From NCBI GenBank assembly GCA_964016885.1, contig OZ024743.1, positions 194,114,134 through 194,178,133 on the forward strand: 64,000 nt of DNA, written 5' to 3'. Under the pieces are notes generated by a model. The model did not search any database and was not told the DNA's origin. It was given only the letters and a program-made list of their open reading frames with translations. Position 1 is the first letter of the stretch. Each line of letters starts with the position of its first letter. The position numbers were made by a program, and so were the translations under genes. Origin of the DNA: Eledone cirrhosa. Taxonomy: Eukaryota > Mollusca > Cephalopoda > Octopoda > Eledonidae. Shown piece by piece: positions 1 to 11,085 of this stretch.

Positions 1-170
1 GTGCTTTGTGCGTGTTTGTGTGTACGATGTGTGTGTGTATGTGTGGGTTTTTATGTCTTTATATGTGTGTATTGATGTGTGTGTTTGCATGTGTGTCTTT
101 GTGGTATGTGTTTGTATGTGTGTGTGTATGTGGGTGTACCTGTGTGTATTTGAATATGTATTTCAATGGC
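1..170. repeat. Imperfect GT-rich microsatellite
   Basis: Alternating TG dinucleotides are interrupted by TATG and single substitutions. The open frames over it (long Cys/Val/Met runs) are products of the repeat, not genes. Confidence 0.85.
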
Positions 171-359
171 TGTGTGTACAGACCAGCATACCGAGACACT
201 CATATACAGACAAATGAACATATTCAAATTGAGACTTCTCTTTTGACACTTCCACGAGACCTCGATATATAATTATTTGACTAGTAATTCTGCCTTTGAA
301 ATGTTTTCTCTCGCTTCATTAAAATATTTCTTTACCAAATGGCAATACAGGCGTGAACA

Positions 360-539
360 CGGACGCAAATATATGTATGTATGTGTGTGTATGTATGTAT
401 GTATGTATGTACCTATACATACATTATATATATATGTACATACATTATATATATATATATATATATATATACGAAAGCATACATGTTCACTCATACACAC
501 ATGTAGTCATAAGCAAATGCGCACTACCCGGTGCGTGCT

Positions 540-574
<35 letters not shown>
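360..574. repeat. TATG, TA and CA microsatellites
   Basis: A TATG tract (about 372-410) is followed by a (TA)n tract near 442-472 and, after about 70 bases of unique sequence, by a pure (CA)n tract at about 541-575. Confidence 0.85.
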
Positions 575-576
<2 letters not shown>

Positions 577-1949
577 TCCGCTTTTCTATTTGTTGTTTTC
601 TCCTTCTATCCATATTTGATACGGTTTTGATTGTACACTGTATGTTCATATGCGGGTTTGTGTAATTATATTATGGGTGGGGTTGAGAAAGTAAAGGAAC
701 CTTTAAAATAATTTGGCCATATTGCTTGAATCAGCATATAAGATTGGTATATATTTTAAATCTACTAATAAATATGATTCTTGATAAATAAATTAAGCTA
801 CGTTACATTTCTGTCAGACACGTTTAATGGATGGCTTGTATTTCAGTTTGATACGCGAGACACATGTATAATATATACAGAGTATAGCAGACATGTGATT
901 TTAGTTCATACCGGCTAGTGTATATATATCTGTTTAATATTTCTCTGTAGAATTTTACAAGATACTTCAGACGTTAGATGAGATCATAGCTAGGTTAGGG
1001 ATATTATGAAGTAGATATTCTTGTATAGTTTGCACCCTTCTCAATCGTTTTTGTAGTTAGAATGTCTAAGGAAAGAATCACTTGACAAATTTTACGAGTA
1101 AAGCCAATCGGTAGGGATCTAGAGGTCGACCCTGAGCTTGATGGTTGGATAACATCCATAAGCTCGGTTGGGCTCACTTGGTGATCTACCGAAATTATTT
1201 AGAGACGGCGGTTGCTTCTTCTGATACGACCATCTGGATGGCGTGTCTGAGGACTCTGTCCGCATGTAACTCATGAATAGTGGGCGAATAAGAAGAAATA
1301 AGAGAGATTTTTTATGAATAGTAGTTTTTATGAAGCGTAGTTACTATTTTAAAAAAAACATACACTAAAAAACGATATTGGTATTTTTAGATTATGACTA
1401 ACCTTTTTAATGGAAATGGAAATATATTTTGAGTTATAGAATGTTTGTGAATCTTTGTGCATATATATCAAATAACATTACGTATATTACATTTTGTATT
1501 AAAAATACCAGACATTACTCAAAATTTACAAATAATACATTCATGCATCATGATCTAATGTACAGCAGACTGAGTTTGATTACTGATGACAGAATATTTT
1601 ATTGGGTAGTAACTAAATTGTAGTTTTGCCGAAACTATTTACTATGCAACATCAAGTGAAGATTTTAATATATATTTTGTACCTCAAATGGTTTCGGTAG
1701 ACATTTTTGTATAAATTATAGGAAAATGTAATTAAAAATTAATGCATTGTGATATTAAAGTGGAGATTTCGCATAATAATGAAAACATATTATGTGTAGA
1801 TGGGAGCCAACTTTAATTGTCATGTCCACCTTTATAAGCATTTTATTCTTCAAAGATCACAGTATCCATTATATTCATACGAACATACACTTTTCACAAG
1901 TTTATCTTGATGTAGCAGAAACAAAAAACAAGGGCATTCTCTCGGAAAG
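575..1949. other. AT-rich sequence without recognisable gene
   Basis: No credible coding frame was seen. A less AT-rich patch at about 1100-1290 looks like an old repeat fragment (on the minus strand a short frame reads HADRVLRHAIQMVVSEEA), but I cannot assign it to a family. Confidence 0.5.
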
Positions 1950-2140
1950 ATTGAATTATAATGACTACTTATTTAGGGACAAGGCCAGCAATTTGAAAGG
2001 AGAAATTAATAAATTATATTTCACTGGCACTTTATTTTATCGGCCCAGGAAGGATGAAAAGCAAAGTTCATATCGGTGGGATTCGAACTTAGAATATAAA
2101 AGGTCGAAACAAATATCGCAAAGCGATTCGTCAAATCTAC
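1950..2140 (-). mobile_element. tRNA-derived SINE, degenerate
   Basis: On the minus strand the order is the B-box-like GTTCGAATCC, then the body matching 'TTTCATCCTTCC..GGG..CGATAAAATAAAGTGCCAGTG', then the tail 'TTGCTGGCCTTGT'. It is the first of three copies in the same orientation within 600 bp. Confidence 0.7.
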
Positions 2141-2154
2141 AAACCATAATAGTT

Positions 2155-2335
2155 TTAAACATTGTGTGAATGGGTAAGTTGATTACATCGACCCAAATAC
2201 TTAACTAATACTTCATTTTATCGACCCCCAGAAGGATAAAAAGCAAAGTTGACATTAGTAGGACTTGAACTCAAAACACAAATACATTTTTTCGACACTC
2301 TAGCGACTTTGCCAGTTCACCACACTGAAAAGATT
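2155..2335 (-). mobile_element. tRNA-derived SINE, degenerate
   Basis: The minus strand shows the tRNA-like head (GGTGAACTGGCAAAGTCGCTAG), a damaged B box (GAGTTCAAGTCC) and the body ending with a TCGACCC-type junction. It lies directly beside the previous copy. Confidence 0.7.
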
Positions 2336-2354
2336 GAATAATAATGGTTTCTGA

Positions 2355-2520
2355 TTTAGACACAAAGCCAACAATTTTGAGGGAGGTGAAAGTCGATTAC
2401 ATCGACACCAGTGCGTCACTGGTACATTATTTTATCGACCGCTTAGGGATGAAGGGCGAATCTAACCTCGGCGGAATTTGAACGCAGAATGTAACGCCCT
2501 ACCGATAATACCAATCTACC
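2355..2520 (-). mobile_element. tRNA-derived SINE
   Basis: The minus strand carries 'GCGTTCAAATTCCGCCGAGG', the CGATAAAATAATGTACCAGTG body and the tail 'TTGGCTTTGTGTCTAAATC'. The head is diverged. Confidence 0.7.
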
Positions 2521-4139
2521 GTAAAAAAATTGAATAATAATAGAAAGAAAAAGACACATTTGTACATCACGTCATTAAGATATAACTTAATTTGACATTT
2601 TGTCTATAGTTATAGAAATTATAGTTTAGCATCAGAAGTTTGTCCACTATTGCTGATATATATAAATAACCAGCGATGTAAAGCATTGACAGATATGTTT
2701 TATTCAATAGGGTTTATTTAATAAACTATCGACCCCCTCACACCTTCCAAAATATAACTAGAACCCTCACCCACCCCCAATCTACTAGGCCTTACGGTTA
2801 CTAAGGATTTCCTATGGCGAAATACCATCATTAACATACATAGGACAGCTTCTGAAAGACTGGCCCTTCTATTAAAGCCTAGCAAAATTCAGCTCTTAAC
2901 AACAATTGATCCCTTAAAATGTTGAACTAAGGCTCCCAATGAAATACTTCACTAAAATATGGGAGGACGAGACCGTTGCATACACAGGCATCCTAAGAAG
3001 CATTCTGAGCAAAGCTACTCGGTTAATGGACATGCTTCAGCCTCTGGCTGCCATCTACTCTATTTCTTCTCACTGCCTTTTCTACCATAACCACAATGGC
3101 TTATGCTCCTCGGAACAAGCTGGATTCATGCTGTCTCTACTTACTCGTTTCTTCTCCTTTCATCATATATGTAGTATGCAACTACTAGATTTCACACTAG
3201 CTACTACACCCAACCCAGTACTTCAAGTTAGGAACGTCAGCACGTAAGTCTTTCCTATGGGGCCACTTTGTATCAGTTTAAGCAGAATATAAAGTTCTCA
3301 TTATCGGTTTCAGAGGACCTGCAAAGGCTACGAGTACTGACACTTCCTCGAAAATTAATACGTGAAAAATAAAGCAATGGATTGCGATTTCTAAGAAAGT
3401 GCAAAGGTTAGTATGTTGGTGGATAAACCAAATTCAATATTGCTTTCTTATTATGTTTGTAAATATATGTTTAATTTTATTTGAATGTTCATCTGTATGT
3501 AAGACCCTGCATATCACAGTGTAGGCAGTTTTAAGTATATTTTAGAAGTGAATTGGTATCGGTTCTCTTAACTATATCTATTAACTATGGTAGTATTATC
3601 GAAGGGAAATCTAATAACTGAAGGCTAAATGTTCACTGTGACAATGAAATACATGGTTGCTTTCGACTGAACCAGAGGCGGTACATATTTTTGCTTCTGT
3701 TTGACGTTGCTGTCAGCTCCAGTAAATAAATTTCAACTTGACGGCTGTATAATTATAGTCTTTATAGTAATATGGTTCTTGTAGAACATTATACCAAAAT
3801 AGTATATATTTCTAGTGAATTTACAGCAGCGCAATTTTATGTATAGCTTAAGAAAATCGAAAACACTGTATGTTGGTAGGTGAGGTCTGCTGTATATTCG
3901 GTGTTATTTAGAAAAGGTAGCGCTGCTCAAGCGAAAGGAGTCATTTCAGGGCTTTTCAGATAAGAGGCCAACACTATCCACTGTTTAATATATGTATAAA
4001 GCTATACATCCTGATGGAGTCGTATGGGCGCCGTCGTAACATCAGGCGTGCCTTAGGCACTTTAAATTTTACGAAGCACATGTCTTCTCCAGGTCTAAAA
4101 ACAGCTCATTTCTTACAGAGAAGGTAAAAAAAGACAATC
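2521..4139. other. Unassigned, no gene seen
   Basis: The composition is mixed and AT-rich. The 102-codon plus-strand frame at 2939-3247 has no recognisable motif. The patch at about 4000-4110 (GGAGTCGTATGGGCGCCGTC) resembles the distal part of the extended SINEs at 14.7-15.06 kb and 56.4-56.75 kb, so it is probably the continuation of the SINE that follows. Confidence 0.45.
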
Positions 4140-4280
4140 AGAGAAAGAAGATGATAACAAGATATTGAATACGTTTTATTGACCTCGAAGGGATTTGAAC
4201 CTAAAGAACAGAGAGCCGGAACCGATATCACAAAGCATTCTATCTGACGTTCTAACGATTCGGCCATTTCCTAGCCTCCA
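4140..4280 (-). mobile_element. tRNA-derived SINE, degenerate
   Basis: The minus strand shows 'GGCCGAATCGTTAGAACGTC' as head, then AGAATGCTTTGTGATATCGG and 'GGTTCAAATCCCTTCGAGG', leading into a shortened body. Confidence 0.65.
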
Positions 4281-4647
4281 CTCGTTAATACTAATTTATT
4301 TATCGACCAATAGTATGTATATTTTCCCATTTAGAGGTTGTATGATCACAAAACACTTTTATCTGTTATTTCATATTTCGTTAGAAAAAGTATCAATCAA
4401 ATATTGTGGAACATATTCCACTCACAAAATATGTGGTCTTGTACCTCTCTTAAATGGCGTGGTGTGTATGTGTGTGTGTGCGCGCGTGTGTGTGGCAAAA
4501 TATTGGTTAGAATATTGAACGAGAAAGACACCCATAGAGATATTTGTTCTGCTGCGAATTACAGAGACTCCCTTGTCATATTTGCCGTTATATATATTGC
4601 AAACTATTACCAGTAAAACTATTGTTCCTTTATCAATCTATCTATCC

Positions 4648-4940
4648 ACCTATGTATGTATGCATGTATGTATGTATGTATGTATGTATGTATGTATGTA
4701 TGTATGTATGTATGTATGTATGTATGTATGTATGTATGTATGCATGCATGCATGCATGCATGTATGTATGTATGTATGCATGCATGCATGCATGCATGTA
4801 TGTATGTATGTATGTATCTACGTATTTATGTATGTATGCATATATGTATATATGTATGCATCTATGTATGTATATATATTTATGTATGTATGCATATATG
4901 TATATATGTATGCATCTATGTATATATGTATGCATCTATG

Positions 4941-4996
<56 letters not shown>
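4648..4996. repeat. Compound TATG/TGCA/TA microsatellite
   Basis: About 90 bp of pure (TATG)n is followed by TGCA-interrupted TATG, then TATA/TATG mixtures, then a pure (TA)n run of about 50 bp. The tetranucleotide has no stops in three frames, which explains the long Met-Tyr-Val-Cys frames. It abuts the left arm of the next foldback. Confidence 0.9.
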
Positions 4997-4997
<1 letters not shown>

Positions 4998-5072
4998 CAA
5001 AGGAATTGTGGTAAGGAACCAGATGGACCATAACGCACCAGAGTACTCAATACTTAGGGTAGTAGAGTGGAA

Positions 5073-5588
5073 AATAGGAAAAAGTACGACTCCAACGGCA
5101 GAGCCCAAGCCGTTTCGACGGCTATTTCTGGACTAAATTAGAATTTTTAGCCTGGTGAATAAATAGTCGATCTTGTCAAGGGGGTACTTCCTTATATGGG
5201 AAGATTGTAGTTGTCAAGATGATTGGTTAAAATTTGTTGTAAACACAAATAAGTCTATCATGGCATTTGGTGGGAGGTAGGGGTGGCTGAACATGCCTGT
5301 ACAACAATCGGGGAGTGAGTGGAGCGGTCAAGCGTTGAAAGTGATATGTATACAGCAGATTCTAAGGATAGTGTATGAAGTGGAGGAGGGAGGTTATAGT
5401 ATAGGTAAATCGAATGAGAGTAGGAGACAATAAAAGATAATAGAAAAAAGAAAAAAATACATAGTGAGAAATGAATAAAAAAAATCACAATGCTATCTTA
5501 CAATTACAGGTTAATAAGTTGAGAATAGAAAGAAACTTGTAGAAATTGAGTAGTACCAGAACTGATACAAAATTAAAGGGGTTTAACA
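5073..5588 (+). repeat. Left inverted arm
   Basis: It is the reverse complement of 6182-6696, from ATAGGAAAAAGTA at the outer end to AAAGGGGTTTAAC at the inner end. A hairpin AGCCGTTTCGACGGCT sits near the outer end in both arms. Confidence 0.85.
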
Positions 5589-5905
5589 GTGACTTCAAAA
5601 CCCGGCTCTACCAACACCGACATACTTTCCGAAACCCGGTCCGGCGACATGCCACTACACTTTCGGGCCACATCTGGGACCTCCAAGATAATAATATAAC
5701 CTACAATCTCACTTGGAGCTTACTGTCCAGAGCTAACTCTTACACGGGAGGACGCCGTCCGTGTAACTTATGCTCGGAGGAAACATTACAAATGTTGTTT
5801 TCGTAGGACCAACTCCTAAACAAGAAAGACGAACTGGTAACCGCATGCAAACACAGATTGCCTAGGACTTACCTCGCCCTCAAACCCCATAATGACCCGG
5901 GTGGG
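5583..5905 (+). pseudogene. Retroelement GIY-YIG-type endonuclease remnant
   Basis: The frame reads FKTRLYQHRHTF, then TTLSGHIWDLQDNNITYNLTW, then CNLCSEET, and after one in-frame TAG continues LLNKKDELVTACKHR. From memory this resembles the end of the GIY-YIG endonuclease region carried by invertebrate Penelope-like elements, where the usual pattern is FKxRYxxHxxSF...TxLSxxIWxLKD...CxLCxxEK. The GIY and YIG strands themselves are missing because the frame starts in the inner end of the left arm. The stop and missing front make it non-functional. Confidence rests on pattern recall; no search was run. Confidence 0.6.
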
Positions 5906-6181
5906 TAGACAAGGGCTGATACCCCCCACTTGCCGAATAAGTTAGGGGAAACCCCAGCTTACTTAGGTAGATGTATCTCTTTTCTTTTCTTTTCCTCTTT
6001 GTCTTCTTCCCCCTGTCTCATCCTATCACTTCCTTCCACCCCCTATTTTCTTCCTCGTCTGCTTTCCCCTCTCGCCTACACCGATGCAGCCCATCGGGCC
6101 TCTGAGCATCAGTTCCCCCACCCCTATAATTTTAAGATAGAATTGGCCGAATACGTTTTACTAACTACTTATAGCAGACGT

Positions 6182-6692
6182 GTTAAACCCCTTTAATTTT
6201 GTATCAGTTCTGGTACTACTCAATTTCTACAAATGTTTTCTATTCTCGACTTATTAACCTGTAATTGTAAGATAGCATTGTGATTTTTTTTATTCATTTC
6301 TCACTATATAATTTTTTGTTTGTTCTATTATCTTTTATTGTCTCCTACTCTCATTCGATTTACCTATTCTATAACCTCCCTCCTCCACTTCATACACTAT
6401 CCTTAGAATCTGCTGTATATATATCACTTTCAACGCTTGACCGCTCCACTCACACCCCTATTGTTCTACAGGCAAGTTCAGCCACCCCTACCTCCCACCA
6501 AATGCCATGATAGACTTATTTGTGTTTACAACAAATGTTAACCAATCCTCTTGACAACTACAATCTTCCCATATAAGGAAGTAGCCCCTTGACAAGTTTG
6601 GCTATTTATTCACCAGGCTAAAAATTCTAATTTAGTCCAGAAATAGCCGTCGAAACGGCTTGAGCTCTGCCGTCGGGGGTCATACTTTTTCC

Positions 6693-6696
<4 letters not shown>
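6182..6696 (-). repeat. Right inverted arm
   Basis: It pairs with 5073-5588. Its outer end (TTTTTCCTATG) leads directly into the (TA)n tract. Confidence 0.85.
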
Positions 6697-6761
<65 letters not shown>

Positions 6762-6772
6762 ATTATTATTAA
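6697..6772. repeat. TA microsatellite with TTA tail
   Basis: About 60 bp of pure (TA)n ends in a short ATT trinucleotide run, at the right boundary of the foldback element. Confidence 0.9.
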
Positions 6773-7520
6773 TTAGATATCACAAAGTGAATGTTTCATT
6801 GTTCGGTGTTCGGCAGGTTCTTTCATTGAACTGACTTTATTTTGAAGTGGGATTTCTAATATATAGTACAAATAAAGTTTACGAGGAGAGAATACATATT
6901 GGGAATGCAAATATTTGGCTATTGCAGCTGGCTGAAAAACATTTACACTCCACTCTTCGTTGATGTTACCTCTATTGCAATTTCATTATACCTTGTTGAT
7001 GGCGTCGCGGCCATTTCATTTTATTTCAATCTTGAGATGTAAAGGAAAGGAAAAGTGCAACTTGTTTAAAAGAAGAAAGAAAATGCATCAAATTAGTTAG
7101 TCAGATTAATGTTATTGTTAGGTGGTATGGTGAGAATGTCAGAAATAGGATTTACTTCCGATTGGTACACATACATTCAATATCATGTAGATCAACAAAC
7201 CGACTTCAGTAATTCTTTTTTATAACATTAAGTAGCTTCGGGAGATAGTAATATTATTATTGAATGTATGTCGAAGAACTTCAGAAAATGCATACCAATA
7301 ATATGATAACTGCTCAGACTTGAGGCTAATTTTTCTAGGCATGAACGAATTATCTTGTATGAATGAATTATTTTACATTAGTATAATACTAGTATGGATT
7401 TTATTGGTTTGGAAGGGTGAAAAATACTGCCGAAGTGTGCTAAATTTCAATGAAGACTTATGCGGTGCACCATTAGATACTTGAATGCGAGTAGACAAGT
7501 TCCATATCATCGTATTATGA
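6773..7520. other. Unassigned, no gene seen
   Basis: AT-rich sequence with no long frame, repeat or RNA signal that I recognise. Confidence 0.5.
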
Positions 7521-7524
7521 TGAC

Positions 7525-7695
7525 AAAAATAATTTATAATTTTAGCATAAGTCCAGAGCAGGACTTAATAGGGCAAAAGATGAAAGACAAAACTAACCTT
7601 GGCGGGATTCGAACTCTGAACGTAAAGGACCGTAACTCTATGCCGAAAAGCATGTTGTCCGATGCTCTACCGATACTGCGAATCCACCGCCCTTA
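7525..7695 (-). mobile_element. tRNA-derived SINE
   Basis: The minus strand has a clear head (GGGCGGTGGATTCGCAGTATC), A-box-like GGTAGAGCATCGGACAACAT and the B box GAGTTCGAATCCCGCCAAGG. The body is shorter than in the best copies. Confidence 0.75.
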
Positions 7696-7875
7696 CATAA
7701 TGGTTTCTGATTTAGGCACAAAGCCACCAATTTTGGGGGCGGGGAAAGTTGATTAAATCGACCTCAGTGTGTACTTTATTTTATCGACCTTGTAGGATGA
7801 ACGGTAAACCTCGGCAGGATTTGAACTCAGAACATAAAGAATCGTAACTCTATGTCACAAAGAATGTTGTCCAGT
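7695..7875 (-). mobile_element. tRNA-derived SINE
   Basis: The minus strand gives the B box 'GAGTTCAAATCCTGCCGAGG', the CGATAAAATAAAGTACAC body and the tail 'TTGGTGGCTTTGTGCC'. It is the middle of three tandem copies. Confidence 0.75.
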
Positions 7876-8035
7876 GCATTACTGGTACTTTATTTTATCG
7901 ACCTCGTAAGGATGAAAAGTAAAGTCAACCTTGGCGGTATTTGAACTCAGACCCTAACGGGCCGTAACATTATGCTGCAAAGCATGGCGTCCGTCCCTCT
8001 ACTGATACTGCCAATCGACTGCCGAAGAGATGATA
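7862..8035 (-). mobile_element. tRNA-derived SINE
   Basis: The minus strand head is GGCAGTCGATTGGCAGTATC with AGTAGAGGGACGGACGCCAT, then 'GAGTTCAAATACCGCCAAGG' and the full CGATAAAATAAAGTACCAGTA body. Confidence 0.75.
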
Positions 8036-8465
8036 ATAATAATGACACGAAAGAATAGTTGCTTAAATTGTCTCCAGTGTTTATCGAATCCAGAAGAAAG
8101 AGAGATAAAGAGAGTTTCGCGAGGAGGGATATAGAGACAGAACGTAATGAAATACTCCAGGTCACATTGACAGGCACTCTACCGATGTAACCATCAACAT
8201 CTCTATATATATAAAACGGTAGATGTCTGTCTGTGTGTGTGTGTGTATGATTTTTATGCATTTCCACATTTCTCTACTGATTTTGATGAATTTTTTTCCA
8301 ATGTGCTCCAACTTTACCAGGACAGGTCAACGCGTAATTATTTTTGCCAAAAATGTCCTGCTTCTATGAAAAAAAATCGATAAAACTAAATACATACTGT
8401 AACCCTCTCTCTTACAAGCTTCATTCCTCTCACTACTACCATCAAAATATATGAAACTACATAAA

Positions 8466-8605
8466 TGTTGCAACTCTCTTTAAAAGGTTCATCTTTTCCT
8501 CTACTCCACTCTCAATCTCCTCTGTAACTCTCTTTAAAAAGTTCATCACTCTCTCTACTCCCGCCTCAATCTCCTCTGCAACTCTCTTTAAAATGTTACT
8601 GCCTC
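8466..8605. repeat. 54-bp tandem repeat in the Helitron
   Basis: Three copies of a pyrimidine-rich unit containing AACTCTCTTTAAAA start at about 8472, 8526 and 8580. A weaker copy may precede them. Confidence 0.75.
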
Positions 8606-9087
8606 CGTCTACTACTCTTTACAGTTTAGAACAACGACAAAGCTTCTTTTGAAGGAACGCGACACAAACTTTGAAACCTAAGCAACAAACAGCCATAACG
8701 ACACTCATAAATCAAATATCAAAATTTAAAAAGCCGATAACACTAAATAAATACTGCTCGCTCAACGTTACATTTTACACACTTACATTTTACATCAAAT
8801 AACAAATATTCAAAATCAACAGATGAATTTATAAAACAACAAACGTAACAATAACGACGCTTAAGCATTTATTTACATGATTCTCAACAAAGACACTATA
8901 TTTTATTGTTGTCCTTTTTGTAATTTTCTTTCTTTGTTTTTCTCAATATGAGACAAAAAATTGAGAAAACTTTTATCACGGGATTCTATTCAAAGTCGGG
9001 ACAATTATTGCTTTTGGTCAGGAGAAGGTCATGAAGCAAACAATTTTCAAATCAATCAACAATAAGGGCAAAAACCGATCACGATCA

Positions 9088-9605
9088 TTCCCCCTCTCTA
9101 TTATTTAACTGCTTTACTCTATCTGTTGCTCTTCACTCCCTATATGACAACACTGCAGAGAGAGAAACAATGTATATGATCAAATGGAGCGTTCCGTATA
9201 TTCCCCCTCTCTATAATTTAACTGCTTTACTCTCTCTGTCGCTCTTCACTCCCTATATGACAACACTGCATAGAGAGAAACAATGTATATGATCAAATGG
9301 AGCGTTCCGTATATTCCCCCTCTCTATAATTTAACTGCTTTACTCTCTCTGTCGCTCTTCACTCCATATATGACAACACTGCAGAGAGAGAAACAATGTA
9401 TATGATCAAATGGAGCATTCCGTATATTCCCCCTCTCTATAATTTAACTGCTTTACTCTCTCTGTCGCTCTTCACTCCCTATATGACAACACTGCAGAGA
9501 GAGAAACAATGTATATGATCAAATGGAGCATTCCGTATATTCCCCCTCTCTATAATTTAACTGCTTTACTCTCTCTGTCGCTCTTCACTCACTGTATGAC
9601 AACAG
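9088..9605. repeat. 113-bp minisatellite in the Helitron
   Basis: The motif TTCCCCCTCTCTAT recurs at 9088, 9201, 9314, 9427 and 9540, an exact 113-bp period, with only a few substitutions between copies. Each unit contains TATGACAACACTGCAGAGAG and ends with TGGAGCGTTCCGTATA. The last copy is cut short. Confidence 0.9.
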
Positions 9606-9717
9606 TGCAGTGGAGCGTTCCGTATTGGCATACGGCTTATCTGGAGCATTTTCAATCGGCTTATTTCAAATAACAACCCGCAAAATAACACTTCATATAA
9701 CATATTAATGCTATAGA

Positions 9718-10053
9718 CATATGAATCGGAATGTAACCCGTGAACTTTTTCCTGGGCAAAATTATTCGAACAGACATGACGTCATTACCAGAGTGTTCAG
9801 ACTGAAACTGGCTAATCTCCCATGGCCAACTTTATGTTGCCTGTTCCCGCGTAGGGAGCAGGAATGGACTTTTTGCTTACACTACTCAAGGGATGACATG
9901 CAATATCGTCTACAAAGAGGTGCTATAGATGTTGGTGCAGGTGTTGCAGGTGTTGGAGCTATGCCGTCTGGAAAACTGGTAGGGTCACCCATAGCGGACA
10001 GATCTGACACCCAGCGGCATCAGGGCCACCATCTTGCAACTTTGGTCTACTAA
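9718..10053 (+). pseudogene. Helitron helicase remnant
   Basis: A plus-strand frame begins FPGQNYSNRHDVITRVFRLKL. From memory this resembles the conserved RPDLVARVFKLKL region just upstream of the helicase in Helitron proteins. The rest of the 110-codon frame loses that similarity (frameshift, then glycine-rich), and no Rep HUH motif or helicase Walker motifs are present. Its place just before the Helitron right end agrees with an internally deleted derivative. Confidence 0.55.
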
Positions 10054-10244
10054 ATTCGCTATTGGAAGATTATTAACCCATCATTGATTGTCCAAAATGC
10101 TAATTGGTTCGTAACTATTAATAACCGGTTCAACTGCTTTGTGCACTTAATTGATAAGCTTATGCGCTTCCAAGCTACGTTTACCTGTCTGTAACTTTTC
10201 ATAGCAAATGAACAAACCCGAGCAACGCCGGGCTAAACTGCTAG

Positions 10245-10904
10245 TGTTTATATATACTATCTGTTGATCACATTGATATACATAAAATATACTTATTGTA
10301 TTTAATAGGCTGAAGCTTTTGAACATATTCTCGTACAAGTCCATTTGGTTATGGATTCATGCATTTGAAAATAGCAATAGATAAAGCCTTAAAGCAAATA
10401 ACTATCGGTAAAGTATTTTTTTTTTTGTTATAGCAATGGACAATTCTTCAATGTATTGTATAGCGAACATATTTTTATATATCACATTTTCTTCAGAGAA
10501 TCAATAGAGTAAAGATATTTGTATGAAGACTTTGTAGCTACGTGGAATGTATTTGAGATGATTATTATAAAACTTTCAGATTTTAAGGGAATAACTTAAA
10601 GCCTGCCAGGATTAGCATTATCACGATTATAAATTCCTGTACACGTTTATATAGTTGAATATGCAGACAGAAAATGTCGATACATGCTAAATATATGCAG
10701 GTTTTACAACATTGTCATACATGCAGGCTGTGAGAAATACATTAAACTGTAGTTCAGCTGGAAAAATCTGCTGGGCGATGTTACCTTCTGGTAAATTTGG
10801 TTCTGGGATGAATGTATAGAGTTTCTTGTATCTATATTTAGAGGTATAGCAGTTTTTATCTTATTTAAAGCACTATTACTTTAGCCAAAGTATGTTACCT
10901 TAGG
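10245..10904. other. Unassigned, no gene seen
   Basis: AT-rich sequence between the Helitron and the next SINE. No frame or repeat was identified. Confidence 0.5.
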
Positions 10905-11085
10905 GGCAGCGAATTGGCAGAGTCGTTAGAACGTCGGATAGAATGCTTTGCGGAATTCCTTGCACCTCTCTGATTTGTGAGTTCAAAATTCGCCAGGTTC
11001 AACTTTGTATTTCATTATTTTGAGGTCGATAAAAGAAGTACCAGTCCAGTACAGAAGTTCGATTCTACCTCTTTATCTTATTCGT
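10905..11085 (+). mobile_element. tRNA-derived SINE
   Basis: Head GGGGCAGCGAATTGGCAGAG, A-box-like CGTTAGAACGTCGGATAGAA, B box GAGTTCAAAATTCGCCAGG and a body with GAGGTCGATAAAAGAAGTACC. Confidence 0.75.

Larger units (their letters stand above)
5073..6696. mobile_element. Foldback retroelement remnant, Penelope-like type
   Basis: Two inverted arms of about 515 bp (5073-5588 and 6182-6696) enclose a 593-bp loop. The loop starts with a decayed plus-strand frame of the endonuclease type found in Penelope-like retroelements. The right arm runs into a pure (TA)n tract and the left follows one after ~75 bp. The arms differ by scattered substitutions and small indels, so the duplication is not recent. 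This layout, inverted arms around retroelement protein fragments inside (TA)n DNA, is repeated at 34.8-35.5 kb and 59.4-63.1 kb. The element class is inferred from the protein fragment. Confidence 0.7.
8200..10244 (+). mobile_element. Helitron, non-autonomous or decayed
   Basis: The left end starts TCTCTATATATATAAAACGG after a host A. The right end has the hairpin CCCG-AGCAACGC-CGGG at 10217-10232 followed 8 bases later by CTAG and a host T. This fits the Helitron rule of 5' TC, 3' CTRR, a subterminal hairpin and insertion between A and T without target duplication. Near the left end is a short (TG)n run. Inside are a ~54-bp repeat (three copies), a 113-bp minisatellite (five copies) and a remnant helicase frame near the right end. 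At 2.05 kb it is too short for an autonomous Rep/helicase element. Confidence 0.8.

Noticed and set aside
5095..5135. Palindromic AGCCGTTTCGACGGCT in the foldback arms, considered as a hammerhead stem
   Set aside because: GAAAC is present on the minus strand but no CUGANGA core lies nearby; only a plain hairpin can be supported.
4544..5136. Long frames rich in Met-Tyr-Val-Cys, Tyr-Ile, Thr-His and Ser-Leu over microsatellites (also at 16.4, 18.1, 20.6, 26.8, 29.4, 32.2, 33.1, 35.8 and 46.1 kb)
   Set aside because: They follow directly from tetra- or dinucleotide repeats without stop codons; they have no codon structure or protein motif.
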